From Candidatus Pristimantibacillus lignocellulolyticus (GTDB lineage Bacteria; Bacillota; Bacilli; Paenibacillales; Paenibacillaceae): DNA of 64,000 nucleotides. Of this stretch, positions 60,953-64,000 are shown piece after piece. The DNA is taken from positions 2,791,001 through 2,855,000 of the forward strand of contig CP097899.1 in assembly GCA_023639215.1 (NCBI GenBank), written 5' to 3'. The translations under genes and the position numbers were made by a program. Within the stretch, counting starts at the first letter, position 1; each line of letters begins with the position of its first letter. The notes under the pieces were generated by a model, which saw nothing but the letters and a program-made list of their open reading frames with translations, was not told the DNA's origin and did no database searches.

Positions 60953-61576
60953 ATGACACCATTTGAAGAGTTAGTTAAAGAAAGACGTTCAGCGAGCAAT
61001 TTCCTGCCTGATCATCCGATCACGAATCAACAATTAGATGAAATATTTGAATTAGTTAAGTTCGCTCCAACAGCATTTAACTTACAACATCCACACTATA
61101 CGGTCATTACCAATTCAGCGGTGAAAGAAAAGCTACAAGCTGCAGCTAATAATCAATATAAAGTATCCTCATCCTCAGCAGTTATTATTGTTTCAGGTGA
61201 TAAATTAGCATTTAAAGATGCTGCGAGAATATATGAAGGACTGTTAATGCTAGGAATAGTTAATAAACAAGAGTATGATTACCAAGTCTCAGATACGACG
61301 ACATTTTATGAGCAAGGCGGAGACCTTTTCCAGCGTGATGAAGCGATTCGTAATGGTTCACTTTCTGCAATGATGTTTATGTTAGCTGCCAAAGATAAAG
61401 GTTGGGATACTTGTCCAATGATTGGATTTGATGCAGCTGCTGTTAAAGATATTTTGCAAATTGAAGATCAATATGAAGTCGTGATGATGATTACAATAGG
61501 CAAAGAAAAAGTATCCAGTAGAAGACCTAGAGGTTATCGTAAACCTGTCAACGAATTTGTATCCTACGTGGAATAA
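60953..61576 (+). CDS. Nitroreductase-family FMN oxidoreductase (MhqN/YodC type)
   Basis: A 207-residue protein with the nitroreductase fold: F-E-E-L-V-K-E-R-R-S-A-S-N-F at the FMN-binding N-terminus, A-P-T-A-F-N-L-Q-H near 42, and G-W-D-T-C-P-M-I-G-F-D near 160. The C-terminal R-R-P-R-G-Y-R-K-P motif is also typical. Such enzymes reduce quinones or nitro compounds with NAD(P)H and are induced by electrophiles. The ribosome site is GGAGGAG. A perfect palindrome covers the promoter. Confidence 0.92.
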   Translation: MTPFEELVKERRSASNFLPDHPITNQQLDEIFELVKFAPTAFNLQHPHYTVITNSAVKEKLQAAANNQYKVSSSSAVIIVSGDKLAFKDAARIYEGLLMLGIVNKQEYDYQVSDTTTFYEQGGDLFQRDEAIRNGSLSAMMFMLAAKDKGWDTCPMIGFDAAAVKDILQIEDQYEVVMMITIGKEKVSSRRPRGYRKPVNEFVSYVE

Positions 61577-61624
61577 TAGATTGCATTATCGAATGTGGCT
61601 TCTTATCCTGAGGAATTATATGAT

Positions 61625-61675
61625 GAAAGCATCTCCCGTTGTTAGACAATACTAACATTCGGAGATGCTTTTATT
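61625..61675 (+). terminator. Terminator after the nitroreductase gene
   Basis: AAAGCATCTCC and GTTGTTAG pair with CTAACAT and GGAGATGCTTT, followed by T residues. Confidence 0.85.
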
Positions 61676-61873
61676 ATGCTTTTGTAATTTATGAGAGTAG
61701 ATGAAATATATATTCGGAATCTATCAATTATTGATTAACTACTGCACACATTATATACTTAAACATATACTAAGTATACAATGTTGTGTTTACTCATACG
61801 CATCATTAATTACAACGAGTTTATTTTATATAAAGGAGCACTTATCTACGCGATAAGCGGGAAGTGGATAACT

Positions 61874-62776
61874 ATGAATTACTCTCAAGTGTCGAAAGAA
61901 ATAAAAGTATTTTCGCCCGATATATTTATCCGTTTTGATGAGCGATTGGCTAATCATACGTTTATTCAAACAGGGGGAATTGCAGATATTTATATTATGC
62001 CAGCAACTGTAGAAGAAGTTCGGCATATAACTAGATTTGCTTTCACGAAAAAAATACCGTTGACGATTCTTGGCTATGGTACAAATATAATTATTCGTGA
62101 CAGACGAATTCGTGGAATTGTCATGAACTTAAGCAATCTGAATAAAATAGAAGTTATGAAAAATGTAATTAAAGCTTATAGCGGTTCTAGTATTATTGAT
62201 GTTTCTAAGGCTGCGCTCGAACACAACTTATCAGGATTAGAATTTGCCTGTGGTATTCCTGGAAGTGTTGGAGGAGCGGTATTAATGAACGCAGGGGCTT
62301 ATGGTGGTGAAATTTCATTTGTTCTTACTTCTGTAAAAGTTCTCTCTATGTCTGGAGACATTCATATACTAGATAAGTCAGAATTGCAGTTCGGCTATCG
62401 ATCGAGTATTATTCAAAGGGAGAAATATATTGTTCTAGAAGCGACTTTCCAACTTGAAAATGGGGATCAAGATCATATTCAAAGTATAATGAGAAAGAAT
62501 ACGATAGCTAGAGAAACAAAACAACCGCTAGAATATCCATCTTGTGGAAGCGTCTTTAAGCGACCATTTAATCAGTTTGCAGGTAAGTTAATATCTGAAT
62601 GTGGATTACAAGGATATCGAGTGGGTGGAGCTCAAGTTTCAGTTAAACACGCAGGATTTATTGTAAATGTAGATAAGGCCACTTCAACGGATTATTTAAT
62701 ATTGATCCGACATATACAAAAAACTGTGAAGAAGAAATTCAATATTGATCTTGAAACTGAAGTTGTCATTATTTGA
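61874..62776 (+). CDS. murB: UDP-N-acetylenolpyruvoylglucosamine reductase MurB
   Basis: The chosen ATG at 61874 gives about 300 residues, the normal length; the upstream extension of 31 codons is not conserved and is AT-rich. The type II MurB pattern is clear: T-G-G-I-A-D-I-Y-I and G-Y-G-T-N-I-I-I-R-D in the FAD domain, then G-I-P-G-S-V-G-G-A-V-L-M-N-A-G-A-Y-G-G-E. The substrate domain has P-S-C-G-S-V-F-K-R-P with the catalytic Ser, and G-L-Q-G-Y-R-V-G-G-A-Q-V-S. It reduces the enolpyruvyl group to make UDP-MurNAc. The ribosome site (GGGAAG) is weak. Confidence 0.95.
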   Translation: MNYSQVSKEIKVFSPDIFIRFDERLANHTFIQTGGIADIYIMPATVEEVRHITRFAFTKKIPLTILGYGTNIIIRDRRIRGIVMNLSNLNKIEVMKNVIKAYSGSSIIDVSKAALEHNLSGLEFACGIPGSVGGAVLMNAGAYGGEISFVLTSVKVLSMSGDIHILDKSELQFGYRSSIIQREKYIVLEATFQLENGDQDHIQSIMRKNTIARETKQPLEYPSCGSVFKRPFNQFAGKLISECGLQGYRVGGAQVSVKHAGFIVNVDKATSTDYLILIRHIQKTVKKKFNIDLETEVVII

Positions 62777-62788
62777 TTTAATAGACAT

Positions 62789-62828
62789 ACAAAAACTCGT
62801 TTCTCATCATTGAGAAACGAGTTTTTGT
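62789..62828. terminator. Bidirectional terminator between murB and the Fe-S carrier gene
   Basis: ACAAAAACTCGTTTCTCA pairs perfectly over 18 bp with TGAGAAACGAGTTTTTGT around a 4-nt loop. The two genes converge here, and the element ends at the stop codon of the minus-strand gene. Confidence 0.93.
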
Positions 62829-63184
62829 TAATCACATTTTTTACGAGTGCCTTTAAATGTAGCAGTTCTGAAGCTAGCTCCACAACCACAAGTAGCTTTG
62901 GCATTTGGATTATCGATTGTAAAGCCGCCTGTCATCCCTTGATTTATATAATCAATGGATACACCTTCTAAATACTCTTCTGTTCGAGTGTCCCAAACCA
63001 CTTTGAAATTATCATTTTGAATGAATTTGTCAAACTCTGATAATGAATTATCTAGTTTGATATTATATGATAATCCACTGCATCCACCGTCGTCTATTCC
63101 AACTCTTAAAAATAAGTTTGTGTCGCCATTTTCGGAAATCATTTGATCTATGATAGAGCTAGCCTTGTCACTTACTTCAATCAT
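62828..63184 (-). CDS. A-type iron-sulfur carrier (ErpA/IscA/SufA family)
   Basis: A 118-residue protein with the HesB-like fold and the three conserved cysteines, Cys35 (D-G-G-C-S-G) and Cys99/Cys101 (A-T-C-G-C-G). Unlike the YneR-type protein at 30 kb, the Cys set is complete, so it should bind and pass on Fe-S clusters. The C-terminal tail K-G-T-R-K-K-C-D adds a further Cys. AGAGGTGA precedes the start. It is a single gene on the minus strand between murB and sodA. Confidence 0.93.
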   Translation of the reverse strand: MIEVSDKASSIIDQMISENGDTNLFLRVGIDDGGCSGLSYNIKLDNSLSEFDKFIQNDNFKVVWDTRTEEYLEGVSIDYINQGMTGGFTIDNPNAKATCGCGASFRTATFKGTRKKCD

Positions 63185-63249
63185 ATTGTCTTCACCTCTA
63201 TTTCATTAATTAATGATTACTATAAAATACCCTTGCACTTTTAATGTAA

Positions 63250-63263
63250 TGCAAACGTTTTGA
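63250..63263 (-). promoter_or_regulatory. Weak cre-like site upstream of the Fe-S carrier gene
   Basis: TGCAAACGTTTTGA matches 12 of 14 cre positions. It lies in the 112-bp gap between sodA and the A-type carrier, so it could equally be part of the sodA 3' region. Significance is low. Confidence 0.25.
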
Positions 63264-63296
63264 AATCATTGCATCCGTAGCGTTAGGAATAGATTA

Positions 63297-63908
63297 TTAC
63301 TGAATGGCTGTTTCGTAATTGTTGTTAACTTTATTCCAGTCAACCACATTCCAAAATGCAGCGATGTAGTCAGGGCGTTTATTTTGATAGTTCAGGTAAT
63401 AAGCATGCTCCCAAACGTCTAAACCAAGAAGAGGAGTTTTACCATCCATAATTGGACTATCTTGGTTTGGTAAGCTATATACTTCGATATTACCATTAGC
63501 TACAGCTAGGAATGCCCAACCGCTGCCGAAGCGAGTAGTTGCTGCTTTAGCAAATTCTGCTTTGAAGTTTTCAAAGCTACCAAATTTGCTATCGATTGCA
63601 GCTGCAAGTGCACCAGTTGGCACGCCACCAGCATTCGGAGCGATCGTTTGCCAGAACAAGCTGTGATTGGCATGACCACCACCGTTGTTACGAACAGCGG
63701 TACGGATAGATTCAGGAACGCCATCTAGGTTAGCGATCAGCTCTTCAACTGATTTGGATTGAAGCTCAGGAGCAGATTCCAAAGCAGCATTAAGATTAGT
63801 TACGTAAGTATTATGATGACGATCATGATGAATTTCCATAGTTAAAGCATCGATATGTGGCTCAAGAGCGTTATTAGCATAGGGTAATGCAGGTAATTTA
63901 TGTGACAT
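63297..63908 (-). CDS. sodA: Manganese/iron superoxide dismutase
   Basis: A 203-residue cytoplasmic enzyme that dismutates superoxide. The metal ligands are His27 (M-E-I-H-H-D-R-H-H), the His of G-G-H-A-N-H-S-L-F-W, and the Asp and His of D-V-W-E-H-A-Y-Y. The G-G-H-A-N-H and Q-D-S-P-I patterns are those of bacillar MnSOD, so Mn is the likely cofactor. GGAGGAAT precedes the ATG. About 90 bp upstream is in the window and shows no clear operator. Confidence 0.96.
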   Translation of the reverse strand: MSHKLPALPYANNALEPHIDALTMEIHHDRHHNTYVTNLNAALESAPELQSKSVEELIANLDGVPESIRTAVRNNGGGHANHSLFWQTIAPNAGGVPTGALAAAIDSKFGSFENFKAEFAKAATTRFGSGWAFLAVANGNIEVYSLPNQDSPIMDGKTPLLGLDVWEHAYYLNYQNKRPDYIAAFWNVVDWNKVNNNYETAIQ

Positions 63909-64000
63909 AATAATTCCTCCAGTAGATAAGTAGTTTGTTTACAAATCAAACATACCTCATTTCACATACATAATCAACATAAATGTATAATAAGTATAAT

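Noticed and set aside
1..64000. tRNA, rRNA, prophage, anti-phage or biosynthetic gene cluster.
   Set aside because: None of the genes or sequences I could recognise belongs to these classes, apart from the chromosomal MazEF pair.

Overview
The window looks like chromosomal DNA of a spore-forming, low-GC Gram-positive bacterium of the Paenibacillaceae type. Supporting signs are strong GGAGG ribosome sites with many TTG/GTG starts, an S-layer-homology protein, a stalk-domain (copper amine oxidase N-terminal-like) secreted protein, a YhcN/YlaJ spore lipoprotein, and a ydcC-alr-mazEF (ndoAI-ndoA) plus ydbS-ydbT neighbourhood like that of Bacillus subtilis. No phage, insertion sequence, CRISPR array, rRNA or tRNA was recognised.

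Layout. 1-4.4 kb: alpha-glucan/alpha-glucoside use (a debranching-type glycosidase cut by the window edge, a GH65 disaccharide phosphorylase and beta-phosphoglucomutase). 4.7-7.1 kb: a secreted stalk-domain protein and a lipoprotein esterase. 7.4-12.0 kb: a Fur-boxed siderophore ABC importer with a FhuF-like Fe-S reductase. 12.2-16.7 kb: an SGNH hydrolase, a 7TM-PAS-GGDEF diguanylate cyclase and a BspA-type leucine-rich-repeat surface protein with SLH anchors. 17.2-21.2 kb: ydcC, alr and the MazEF toxin-antitoxin. 21.4-27.7 kb: a compact Tad-type (type IVc pilus) assembly operon containing two unlisted micro-genes. 27.7-30.3 kb: ydbS, ydbT and a HesB-like protein. 30.6-34.3 kb: a second Fur-boxed siderophore importer (yclNOPQ type). 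34.4-37.4 kb: a YitT protein, an MFS carrier and a glycerophosphodiesterase. 37.5-38.2 kb: csoR-copZ. 38.3-39.03 kb: four tandem copies of a structured repeat. 39.1-40.6 kb: a YetF-like protein and a spore lipoprotein. 41.0-46.4 kb: caa3-type cytochrome oxidase (ctaCDEF), ctaG and a DUF420 protein. 46.5-51.1 kb: a YtrA-type GntR-controlled ABC system followed by a NatAB-type ABC exporter. 51.2-54.6 kb: a small export-family protein, a GH11 xylanase with a cre site, a formylglycine-generating-enzyme-like lipoprotein and a duplicated pair of tiny membrane proteins. 54.9-59.2 kb: copper defence (YdhK-like lipoprotein, copZ, copA) and a siroheme-reductase-like small protein. 59.4-64 kb: an orphan solute-binding lipoprotein, nitroreductase, murB, an A-type Fe-S carrier and sodA.

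How it works together. Two Fur-type operons import ferric siderophores. Three sequences resembling CsoR operators (37.56, 54.93 and 55.80 kb) would place csoR-copZ, the YdhK-like lipoprotein and copZ-copA in one copper regulon. The caa3 oxidase needs copper and heme iron, so the metal genes and the oxidase are functionally related, although nothing in the sequence shows that they are co-regulated.

The most unusual signal is a roughly 172-nt repeat. It occurs as four near-identical tandem copies at 38.30-39.03 kb, and a strongly diverged copy forms the leader of alr at 18.62-18.82 kb. The diverged copy keeps the terminal stem through G-U wobble pairs and keeps an internal hairpin with changed bases. 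That pattern is what a structured RNA read on the + strand would show. Other points of interest are the minimal Tad operon, a 3 x 64-bp repeat with competing hairpins between a GntR regulator and its ATPase, and a cluster of inverted repeats between alr and mazE.
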